From: an uncultured Oxalobacter sp.
GTDB lineage: Bacteria > Pseudomonadota > Gammaproteobacteria > Burkholderiales > Burkholderiaceae_D
DNA: 6,530 nucleotides
Direction of reading: 5' to 3'
Assembly: GCA_905202055.1 (NCBI GenBank)
Contig: CAJKQK010000096.1
Span: 1-6,530 of the forward strand
This document shows positions 1 through 5,332 of this stretch, piece after piece (within the stretch, counting starts at the first letter, position 1; each line of letters opens with the position of its first letter). The notes below the pieces were generated by a model that worked only from the letters and a program-made list of their open reading frames with translations, made no database searches and had not been told where the DNA came from. The position numbers and the translations under genes are program-made.

Positions 1-1005
1 CACCAGTTTCATTTTGTTTATGGCATTCGGATTATGCATTCCGATCGGATTCCCGGCTTTGGCATTATTGATCAATTTGCCTTTGGAAACCGGGCCAGTC
101 TGTTCTTTTCCATCGATTTTCCAGACAATACCGGAATCCGGTTTGTACACCAGCGCATAATTGTCATCGTCTTTCAGGGCGGCACTGTAAAAACCGCCAA
201 TAGAGACAAGATCGCCATTGGTCGATGGTATTTTCTCCAGGCTGTACTTTGGAAGGCGAGCCATATCTTTTAATTTTCCATCAGGCAATTTCACTTCCAT
301 TGTGCGGTAAATCTCATCAAATCCGATACTGGCGCCAAGCATGTTCCAATGTGTATCTGTTCTGTAATATAAATTTCCGGCTTGTTTGCTCGATTTGATG
401 ATACTGTACAGGTCGATGACATTTATTTTATCCGCACGCAAAAGCGGAATGACTTTATTCACATAACGATGTTCTTCATGATTTTTTCTTGCCAGATAAT
501 CCGGAAGATATTCATGATAAATGCCATGTTTGTCTGGACATATCACATAGAAAAAAGCGGAATCCAGCGATCCGGCAAATTCTTTCAATTCTGCCATTTC
601 CTGAATATGAGCCAGTGTTTCCCTGCCCGGTGATGGAATATCTGCAGTATGTTTATCAATGACCCTGCCGAATGAATTTCCAATAAAATACCAATTCTCT
701 TTTCCCTTAACCGCTTTGCTGATATCAAAGTCAAAGAAATAATCCGCATGCAATGCCGAAACCGTTTTGAATATCCGATCCTTGAATAGCAACCTGTCGG
801 CAATAAACAAATCCAGTCTGGAGAAAAAGTCCTTTATCTCCTGTTTTTTCAGGGAAGTTAACATATGAAAGCCGGTAACTTTTCTCCTCTCGCTAGTCAG
901 TACCGTTTCCGAATTGACGAACAGGGAACCGATAAAGAAAAATCCGCAAAAAACGACCAGGATCAAAATGGAAAAAAACGTTTTTATTTTATTCATTTGT
1001 GCCAT
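1..1005 (-). CDS. AlgJ/AlgX-like O-acetyltransferase partner (SGNH-type), 3' end cut by window
   Basis: The frame is open from 1005 to the window edge, giving 335 codons with no stop, so the C-terminus is missing. Residues about 8-30 form one hydrophobic segment (a signal anchor), so the rest should face the periplasm. Three family hallmarks are visible: a GKENWYF block (101-107, like the G-x-x-x-W-x-F of AlgJ/AlgX), CPDKH (156-160), and DTHW (217-220), which carries the Asp and His of the SGNH-type catalytic set. The nucleophile Ser motif, usually G/R-D-S-F, comes later in this family and probably lies just beyond position 1. The chosen ATG at 1003-1005 shares its A with the TGA stop of the upstream MBOAT gene. 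A second in-frame ATG at 994-996 (MNKIKTF) is the alternative; neither has a strong Shine-Dalgarno. Known family role: receiving acetyl groups handed across the membrane by AlgI-type proteins and placing them on polysaccharide. The actual polymer is unknown here. Confidence 0.85.
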   Translation of the reverse strand, partial: MAQMNKIKTFFSILILVVFCGFFFIGSLFVNSETVLTSERRKVTGFHMLTSLKKQEIKDFFSRLDLFIADRLLFKDRIFKTVSALHADYFFDFDISKAVKGKENWYFIGNSFGRVIDKHTADIPSPGRETLAHIQEMAELKEFAGSLDSAFFYVICPDKHGIYHEYLPDYLARKNHEEHRYVNKVIPLLRADKINVIDLYSIIKSSKQAGNLYYRTDTHWNMLGASIGFDEIYRTMEVKLPDGKLKDMARLPKYSLEKIPSTNGDLVSIGGFYSAALKDDDNYALVYKPDSGIVWKIDGKEQTGPVSKGKLINNAKAGNPIGMHNPNAINKMKLV

Positions 1006-2423
1006 CAGAAATTGAAATAAATAAATGGATTTCTCGCTCCCATGAATAAAACAGTCAGAGAAAGAAGTGCCAGCAAAACGTTGACAATGTAAGGAAACAA
1101 GGCATAAACAGGCGTTTGAACCGATCCCGCAGAGAAGCGTTTCAATGGGAACAACGCTATCCAGATGCCAACCCCCAAAGCCACAAGATTCAGTGGTTCC
1201 ATCGGGATGACCATCATGCCGGGGTCGGTATTTCCGAAAAACAGTGACGCGAAATAATGACTGGCCTGATCGAGTGAACCGGCCCTGAAAAAAACCCAGC
1301 TCATCGTCACCATCAACAGACAATAAGTTCGTGAGACGAAGGCCGTTTGTCTTTCCAGCCAGTTTCCGATCCCGAGCCTTTCGACAAAGAGGAGGAAACC
1401 GTGAAAGATTCCCCATAACAGGAAAGTATATTGCGCACCATGCCACAAACCGCATAAGACGAAAACAATAAACAGGTTAATGTATGTCCTGATGGATGAA
1501 CCATGACTGCCGCCCAGTGGAATATACAAATAATCCCGTAACCATGTTGACAGCGAAATATGCCACCTTTGCCAGAATTCCCTGATGCTTTTGCTCCGAT
1601 AAGGCGAATTGAAGTTTTCATGAAAGTGAAACCCCATCATGGCAGCCAACCCGATAGCCATATCGGAATATCCTGAAAAATCAAAATAAATCTGAACCGC
1701 GTAGGCAATAATTCCAAGCCATGCGTCAAAAAGGCCAAGTGATGAATTTTGAAAAAAAGCGACATCAGCCAGAGGTGCCACAGAATTGGCAATCAAAATC
1801 TTCTTGTTCAGTCCAATCAGAAATCTCGCTATGCCGTATTCGAAAAGCTGTTTGTTGAATTGCCGTGAACCCAGATCATTCTGGATATGGACATATCGGA
1901 CGATTGGCCCCGCGACAAGATGGGGGAACATGAAGAAGTAGCACAAAAAATCCGAAAGACGGGGTTTTTCAGTAATTTTCTTTCTGTATATATCGATCAG
2001 ATAACTGATACTGTGAAAAGTGAAGAAACTGATTCCAAGTGGCGGGATCTGGGGAACAGGAGAAGAGTATCGGCTGAAAAACGCCACTTTTTGCAAATAG
2101 GGAACGAAACTGGTGAGGTTAAAAAGAAGCCAATAGAGATATTTGTAACCGATCAGTGTTAAAAGTGAAAATCCGATAAACAGGAAAAGATACTTTTTCT
2201 TTCTCTGTTCCATACTCCGGAAAAGTACAAGACCGGCGAGAAATGTAAAAAAACCGAGAATGACAAGAATGACAACATTGACACCTTCTCCCCATGTATA
2301 AAAAAACAGGCTGAATATAATGATGGCAATATTCCGGGCCTTGATTGTTTTCCTGAATGAAAAATCAATCAGAAGAAATATGGGAAAGAGGAAGAATATG
2401 AAAGAGATTGACGAAAATACCAT
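1005..2423 (-). CDS. MBOAT-family membrane O-acyltransferase, AlgI-like
   Basis: This is a 472-residue polytopic membrane protein, the usual length for AlgI/DltB-type MBOAT enzymes. The N-terminus MVFSSISFIFFLFP is typical of the family and supports the ATG at 2421-2423. The conserved core reads REFWQRWHISLSTWLRDY (281-298), then IPLGG, then CGLWHGAQYTFLLWGIFHG (324-342). His328 in GLWHG is the invariant MBOAT histidine, and His288 and His341 are also conserved. In AlgI such proteins move an acetyl group from a cytoplasmic donor across the inner membrane to a periplasmic partner that modifies a polysaccharide. The gene immediately downstream encodes such a partner, with a one-base stop/start overlap, so the pair is surely co-translated. 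No alginate polymerase, epimerase or export genes are in the window, so the symbol algI is withheld. The Shine-Dalgarno is weak (GAAG about 8 bases before the ATG). Confidence 0.95.
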   Translation of the reverse strand: MVFSSISFIFFLFPIFLLIDFSFRKTIKARNIAIIIFSLFFYTWGEGVNVVILVILGFFTFLAGLVLFRSMEQRKKKYLFLFIGFSLLTLIGYKYLYWLLFNLTSFVPYLQKVAFFSRYSSPVPQIPPLGISFFTFHSISYLIDIYRKKITEKPRLSDFLCYFFMFPHLVAGPIVRYVHIQNDLGSRQFNKQLFEYGIARFLIGLNKKILIANSVAPLADVAFFQNSSLGLFDAWLGIIAYAVQIYFDFSGYSDMAIGLAAMMGFHFHENFNSPYRSKSIREFWQRWHISLSTWLRDYLYIPLGGSHGSSIRTYINLFIVFVLCGLWHGAQYTFLLWGIFHGFLLFVERLGIGNWLERQTAFVSRTYCLLMVTMSWVFFRAGSLDQASHYFASLFFGNTDPGMMVIPMEPLNLVALGVGIWIALFPLKRFSAGSVQTPVYALFPYIVNVLLALLSLTVLFMGARNPFIYFNF

Positions 2424-2820
2424 TTTATTGCTTCGGAAGCCTTCAGTGCCTGTTCACTGTTATTATTGAGCGTGAATCTGAAATCAAGGCTATATACAGA
2501 AAATTCTTTTCAGGCCGAAAACGAAAAAACAGGCTCTGGCGAAAAGTCACCTTATGCAGGAACGTCATCAAGAGAGACTGGCGAGGCACCAAGCATAACG
2601 TAGATATAATGCAGAATCAATATCAACTTTTCAAAGTGTTTCCATTATTTTTCCGATGGCAATCACAGGTATAAAAAACGGTATGAGCACTGGAATAATC
2701 CTGCATTCTGGACATTTACAGGAAATTGAATAAACAGCAAAGCCTGCTTTGAAACTGGCTTGCAAATAGAATGAAGCCGCAAAAAATCATGCCACAAAAC
2801 ACATGACCGACAATTTATGA
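2424..2820. other. A/T-rich intergenic gap, no supported gene
   Basis: About 400 bases separate the MBOAT start from the end of the small unknown gene. No frame on either strand shows a credible protein: the longest (plus, 2408-2674) starts on TTG inside the MBOAT gene and has no recognisable motif. The region should contain the promoter for the O-acetylation cassette on the minus strand. One weak candidate there, near 2605-2633, reads TTGAAA, then 17 bases, then CATTAT, with TG directly before the -10. A dyad CAAAGC-CT-GCTTTG lies at 2738-2751, inside a looser stem of GCAAAGCC (2737-2744) with GGCTTGC (2757-2763). It could be a weak terminator for the upstream small gene or an operator. A perfect TATAAT at 2605-2610 on the plus strand has no matching -35 and no gene to serve. 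Confidence 0.5.
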
Positions 2821-3120
2821 TCAATCTTGATCAGGTTGTCCATAAACGACCCTTTCGTCCAGAATCCTGTGCGCCAGCGCACGTGCTTCGTCCATAGCAT
2901 CGTCCACATTATCGCTTTCAACGGAAACGCAGAATTTTTCGATTTCTTCCTCACCATGCTTGCGGATCAAAACCATTCCGCGAAAACGCCGGTCATCCGT
3001 ATCGAGAACGGCCATCCGTGCTATGTAATTGCCTTTCCTGTATTCCATCTCGCTGATCATTTCATTCTCCTCAAACCCGTTTTTCAGAACAATACCTGTT
3101 TTAACTTCGTTTAAATTCAT
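2821..3120 (-). CDS. small acidic protein of unknown function
   Basis: I do not recognise this 99-residue protein. It is soluble, charged and acidic, with no signal peptide or membrane segment. The first two thirds look like a series of beta strands (RKGNYIARMAVLD, RGMVLIRKHG, IEKFCVSVES), followed by a helix DDAMDEARALAHRILDE. This strands-then-helix pattern recurs in small uncharacterised proteobacterial proteins in which the last helix carries spaced Ala residues. The start is uncertain. The ATG at 3118-3120 (MNLNEVKTG) is used here, but a TTG at 3127-3129, three codons earlier, has a GGGGA five bases upstream, whereas that GGGGA is too far from the ATG. The gene is transcribed away from the sigma-E-type promoter and stress gene on the plus strand, so they share one upstream region. 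The reading frame on the opposite strand (2827-3114) is a shadow. Confidence 0.7.
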   Translation of the reverse strand: MNLNEVKTGIVLKNGFEENEMISEMEYRKGNYIARMAVLDTDDRRFRGMVLIRKHGEEEIEKFCVSVESDNVDDAMDEARALAHRILDERVVYGQPDQD

Positions 3121-3198
3121 CCATTTCAAAATTATCCCCGATTAGCTTTTATTCAAACAAAATTTCCGACGATTATCCTCACAAATATCAAGCATCCC

Positions 3199-3230
3199 TT
3201 GAAAAATCGGCGTTTCCATTGAAAATCCGG
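3199..3230. repeat. imperfect direct repeat, 20-base period
   Basis: TTGAAAAATCGG (3199-3210) and TTGAAAATCCGG (3219-3230) match at 10 of 12 bases and start 20 bases apart, about two helical turns, so both face the same side of the DNA. They lie directly upstream of and touch the sigma-E -35 element, where an activator could bind. The octamer AAGCATCC also occurs twice (3190-3197 and 3238-3245). These may be chance in an A/T-rich region. Confidence 0.3.
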
Positions 3231-3256
3231 AACTTGGAAGCATCCTGTCAATCTGA
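3229..3256 (+). promoter_or_regulatory. sigma-E (RpoE-type ECF) promoter
   Basis: GGAACTT at 3229-3235 is followed by exactly 16 bases (3236-3251) and TCTGA at 3252-3256. GAACTT-N16-TCTGA is the arrangement of classic E. coli sigma-E promoters such as the one for degP. Transcription would start near 3261-3264 on the plus strand, giving a leader of about 175 bases before the LEA-like gene at 3438. The match is read directly from the sequence. Use by an RpoE orthologue is inferred. Confidence 0.75.
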
Positions 3257-3300
3257 GTTTAGTCATTAAAAACGCAAAGTTTTTTTAAAAAACAGGAATC

Positions 3301-3408
3301 ATGGCGACAGCGGTCACATCATTTTCCAGATATGAACGACCTGATTCCAAAAATGAAGCGACAAACGCGGCACCTGGTTTCCAGCAAGACACCGAAGTGC
3401 CGACTTGA
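3301..3408 (+). CDS. possible 35-residue small protein or leader ORF
   Basis: An ATG at 3301 opens 35 codons ending in TGA at 3406-3408, inside the leader predicted from the sigma-E-type promoter. The upstream AGGA (3294-3297) is only three bases from the ATG, shorter than ideal. The peptide starts MATAVTSFSRYERP and is hydrophilic throughout, rich in Asp, Glu, Asn, Thr and Ala, without a signal peptide, membrane segment or regulatory codon run. It ends 29 bases before the LEA-like gene and lies in a different frame. It may be a real first cistron of a two-gene stress operon, a leader ORF that tunes translation downstream, or chance. I do not recognise it. Confidence 0.3.
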   Translation: MATAVTSFSRYERPDSKNEATNAAPGFQQDTEVPT

Positions 3409-3425
3409 AAAACCGATACTGATTG

Positions 3426-3433
3426 AGAGGGAA
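3426..3433 (+). promoter_or_regulatory. Shine-Dalgarno fixing the start of the LEA-like gene
   Basis: AGAGGGAA, with GAGG at 3427-3430, lies seven bases before the ATG at 3438. This favours that ATG over the in-frame TTG at 3423, which sits upstream of the Shine-Dalgarno and so cannot use it. Confidence 0.8.
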
Positions 3434-3437
3434 TATC

Positions 3438-3983
3438 ATGGATATGAATACTCCGGAAACCGGCTCCGATTTCAACAAAAAAGTGAATCAGGCAGCCGAC
3501 AACGCCAAGGACTCCCTGAAAAATGCCAGCGACAAGACCAAAGACGCTGTACAGAACGCAGCGGACGCGACTTCTGAAGCCGTGGGCAAGGCAGTCGATA
3601 AAACTTCGGATGCCATGAAAAAGGCTGGTGACAAAATCAAGGACATGTTCAACAGGGATGATGACGATATGGACGACAAACAAAATACTTACGCCAATTC
3701 CGGCACAGGCAGCGAATACAATGAAGAAGCATTCATTAAAGAATGGAAAACCAGTTACTGGACATCTGGCGGAAAATATGAAGACTACCAGCCTGCCTTC
3801 CAGTATGGCGCCCAACTGGCCCAAAACGAAATGAAACATCTGAACCGGTCATGGCAGGAAGTCGAACCTTCTGCTCATGCGGCATGGGAACTGTACAACC
3901 GTGATTCCGAAATGTCCTGGGATAAAAACAAGGATGCCATCAAGTTTGGCTGGGATACCGTGATGCAAAGGGCGAAACACTAG
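3438..3983 (+). CDS. LEA-like 11-mer repeat stress protein with aromatic C-terminal domain
   Basis: The product is a 181-residue soluble protein with no signal peptide. Residues 19-71 are five tandem 11-residue repeats with Ala at 19, 30, 41, 52 and 63 and a D-x-x-x-D/E pattern inside each (for example ASDKTKDAVQN). This is the amphipathic helix style of group 3 LEA proteins and related stress proteins, which protect membranes or proteins during desiccation or osmotic stress. An acidic linker DRDDDDMDD-like stretch (73-80) follows. Residues about 92-181 form a second domain rich in Trp and Tyr (EWKTSYWTSGGKYEDYQPAFQ, AWELYN, IKFGWDTV). Domains with this YxxYxPAxxYG and terminal GW signature occur in uncharacterised stress proteins of Burkholderiales, often beside low-complexity segments. 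That link is from memory and not from a search. A perfect sigma-E-type promoter upstream supports a stress role. A strong hairpin terminator follows the stop. Confidence 0.85.
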   Translation: MDMNTPETGSDFNKKVNQAADNAKDSLKNASDKTKDAVQNAADATSEAVGKAVDKTSDAMKKAGDKIKDMFNRDDDDMDDKQNTYANSGTGSEYNEEAFIKEWKTSYWTSGGKYEDYQPAFQYGAQLAQNEMKHLNRSWQEVEPSAHAAWELYNRDSEMSWDKNKDAIKFGWDTVMQRAKH

Positions 3984-4005
3984 AAAGCGCTTCTTTTCAT
4001 CATTT

Positions 4006-4033
4006 AAAAAGCATGTTGAAAAACATGCTTTTT
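4006..4033. terminator. bidirectional rho-independent terminator with GAAA loop
   Basis: A perfect 12-base stem, AAAAAGCATGTT (4006-4017) with AACATGCTTTTT (4022-4033), encloses a GAAA tetraloop on the plus strand (4018-4021). T runs flank both sides, so the structure can stop the plus-strand LEA-like transcript (stop at 3983) and the minus-strand marC transcript (stop at 4070). It lies between two converging genes, as expected. Confidence 0.9.
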
Positions 4034-4069
4034 TATTTCCCCTCCAACCGGCCCGGTCACCCATATCGT

Positions 4070-4693
4070 TTAGTTCGTCAGGATGGGAAACATATGCCTG
4101 AAACCCGTCGCCATCATTTCGACCGAAATGGCGGTCAGCAGAAAACCCGCCAGACGGCCGATAATTTTCAGGGCTCCCGGAGTCAGGATTTTTCCGCCTT
4201 TGGAAACAAACCGGAAACACAGCCATGTGGCGATGCCTACGACAAACGGGGGAAACAGCACTCCCAGCCAGTCACCCATCTCGGTTATCTGTGACGTAGC
4301 CATCACGTAGGAAAGGGCGGCCGGCCCCGCCAGCAAAGGGATACCGAGCGGCACAATGGACGGGCCCGAAGCCGCTTCCTCTGACTCGCCGGGCGTGTAT
4401 TTGATCGTCTCTTCCTTGGCGATCACCATTGCCAGGGAAACGATAAACATGATAATGCCGCCAGCCACCTGAATGGCCGCCAGCGTTACCCCCATGAAGT
4501 TCAGGAGATGAAGGCCGAAAAGGCCGCCGAACAAAAGCGACAAGGCCACGGTAATACCCAGATGGCGGCTATACCTTTCCCTGAGTGGCAGTGAAAGGTC
4601 TGTCGTTGCGCACAGAAAAAGCGGAATCGCCATGAAGGGATCCACCAGAGCCAGCAAAATCAGTGTTTTTTTGATGACAAAAGCGATATTCAT
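4070..4693 (-). CDS. MarC-family inner membrane protein
   Basis: The 207-residue product has about six hydrophobic membrane segments and begins MNIAFVIKKTLILLALVDPF. The DPFMAIPLF block near the N-terminus is the hallmark of the MarC/YchE family (DPxGxxPxF). A second family-like block, SIVPLGIPLLAGPAALSYVM, follows the central hydrophilic loop (KYTPGESEEA). Length is close to E. coli MarC (221). Family members are multipass inner membrane proteins with no firmly established substrate; an older link of MarC to antibiotic resistance was not upheld, and some relatives are annotated as small-molecule exporters. The start at 4693 is preferred because AAAGGG lies seven bases upstream and the family motif starts soon after. 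An in-frame ATG at 4724-4726 would add 11 basic residues (MYRYVRSKGKK). The gene follows ubiT after a terminator and probably has its own control through the leader hairpin. Confidence 0.88.
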   Translation of the reverse strand: MNIAFVIKKTLILLALVDPFMAIPLFLCATTDLSLPLRERYSRHLGITVALSLLFGGLFGLHLLNFMGVTLAAIQVAGGIIMFIVSLAMVIAKEETIKYTPGESEEAASGPSIVPLGIPLLAGPAALSYVMATSQITEMGDWLGVLFPPFVVGIATWLCFRFVSKGGKILTPGALKIIGRLAGFLLTAISVEMMATGFRHMFPILTN

Positions 4694-4740
4694 CTTTTTG
4701 CCCTTTGATCGAACATATCGATACATTAGGACAAAGGGCA
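4694..4740 (-). promoter_or_regulatory. leader hairpin masking the marC ribosome binding site
   Basis: Read on the minus strand, TGCCCTTTG (4740-4732) pairs perfectly over nine bases with CAAAGGGCA (4707-4699). Between them, after a nine-base one-sided bulge (4731-4723), ATCGA (4722-4718) pairs with TCGAT (4712-4708) around a five-base loop. The second arm of the long stem is the marC Shine-Dalgarno (AAAGGG, 4706-4701), so folding would block ribosome binding. The alternative upstream ATG (4726-4724) lies in the bulge. The same dyad could instead be a repressor operator in DNA. The pairing is seen directly; the regulatory function is inferred. Confidence 0.5.
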
Positions 4741-4796
4741 GTACCGGGTTTGTTTATTCCTCAGCAGAAAGGAAAGCAGGCTTGATAAATATCAGG

Positions 4797-4817
4797 AAAA
4801 TGCCGCTTTTCGCGGCA
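4797..4817 (-). terminator. rho-independent terminator of the ubiUVT operon
   Basis: On the minus strand TGCCGC (4817-4812), loop GAAAA (4811-4807) and GCGGCA (4806-4801) form a six-base GC-rich stem followed by TTTT (4800-4797). It starts 20 bases after the ubiT stop. The T run is short, so some read-through toward marC is possible. Confidence 0.7.
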
Positions 4818-4837
4818 CAAGGATGAGATCGGCAACC

Positions 4838-5305
4838 TCAGGGCTTTTTATAGCCGGGGATCAATTCAAGAAATTTACGGACAGGCACCGATTTGACCAG
4901 CTCGAACACGTTCAGATCCATTGCATCGATCGTATTTTTCAGTACTAGTCCCAGTTCCGTATCCCCCGCCATGACAAGACGACGGCTGAAAAAAAGTGTA
5001 TCGGGATCTTCTTCCCGTCTGGATAACTGGTAAAAATCGTAAGCACTCGCCGAAATGATCATGTCCGGTTCGACATTTCCCCATCCGGCAACGAAACCGC
5101 CCTTTGTCCAGACGAAATTGAAATCAAGTCTGGCATCAGAAATGGTCAGTCGCAGTTGCTTGCCAAGAATCATTTCCTGCACGTCCCCGGGAAGCCGTGG
5201 TGTCAGAATCATGTTCAGTGCAGATACGAACAGCATGGAACCGGGATAAGCCGGCAACAGCGATATCATGTCGCCAAGCAGTTTCGGGACGCTGAACCGG
5301 TTCAT
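4838..5305 (-). CDS. ubiT: UbiT, SCP2-domain lipid-binding protein for O2-independent ubiquinone synthesis
   Basis: The 155-residue protein is a single SCP2 (sterol carrier) domain. The YhbT/UbiT signature is clear: ISASAYDFYQL, then RREEDPDTLFFSRRLVM, then GDTELGLVLKNTIDAMD, about residues 90-130. UbiT binds isoprenoid lipids and is thought to present ubiquinone precursors to the hydroxylation machinery in the cytoplasm when oxygen is absent. The start is the ATG at 5303-5305 (MNRFSVPKLL), because GGAG lies six bases upstream. The TTG at 5315-5317 overlaps that Shine-Dalgarno and is rejected. The gene follows ubiV by 27 bases in the same direction and ends just before a hairpin terminator, so it is the last gene of a ubiU-ubiV-ubiT operon. 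In E. coli ubiT is instead divergent from ubiUV. Confidence 0.93.
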   Translation of the reverse strand: MNRFSVPKLLGDMISLLPAYPGSMLFVSALNMILTPRLPGDVQEMILGKQLRLTISDARLDFNFVWTKGGFVAGWGNVEPDMIISASAYDFYQLSRREEDPDTLFFSRRLVMAGDTELGLVLKNTIDAMDLNVFELVKSVPVRKFLELIPGYKKP

Positions 5306-5311
5306 ACCCTT

Positions 5312-5315
5312 CTCC
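5312..5315 (-). promoter_or_regulatory. Shine-Dalgarno fixing the ubiT start
   Basis: On the minus strand GGAG lies six bases before the ATG at 5303-5305, in the 27-base space after ubiV. It decides for that ATG over the overlapping TTG at 5315-5317. Confidence 0.75.
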
Positions 5316-5332
5316 AATGAACGAATCTCAAA

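Noticed and set aside
2605..2610. Perfect TATAAT on the plus strand
   Set aside because: No acceptable -35 at the right distance and no plus-strand gene for more than 600 bases; expected by chance in A/T-rich DNA.
2408..2674. Plus-strand frame of 88 residues between the MBOAT and small genes
   Set aside because: It begins on TTG within the MBOAT coding region, has no Shine-Dalgarno or family motif, and is full of basic and aromatic residues typical of translated A/T-rich intergenic DNA.
2827..3114. Plus-strand frame of 95 residues opposite the small unknown gene
   Set aside because: Antisense shadow covering almost the same span; no upstream ribosome binding site, and the minus-strand product has a more protein-like strand and helix pattern. 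Not fully excluded, since neither is recognised.
3268..3284. AAAAAC-GCAAA-GTTTTT hairpin just after the predicted sigma-E start
   Set aside because: Six pairs, five of them A-T, so it is too weak for a terminator or attenuator, and it would block the gene's own promoter.
3285..3839. Minus-strand frame of 184 residues opposite the LEA-like gene
   Set aside because: It is the antisense shadow of the repeat gene; its Val/Phe/Ser-rich composition follows from the sense codons, and the sense frame has a promoter, Shine-Dalgarno and terminator.
4070..4726. Longer marC starting at the ATG 4724-4726
   Set aside because: Family members begin close before the DPF motif, the shorter form has the well-placed AAAGGG, and the upstream ATG lacks a ribosome binding site.
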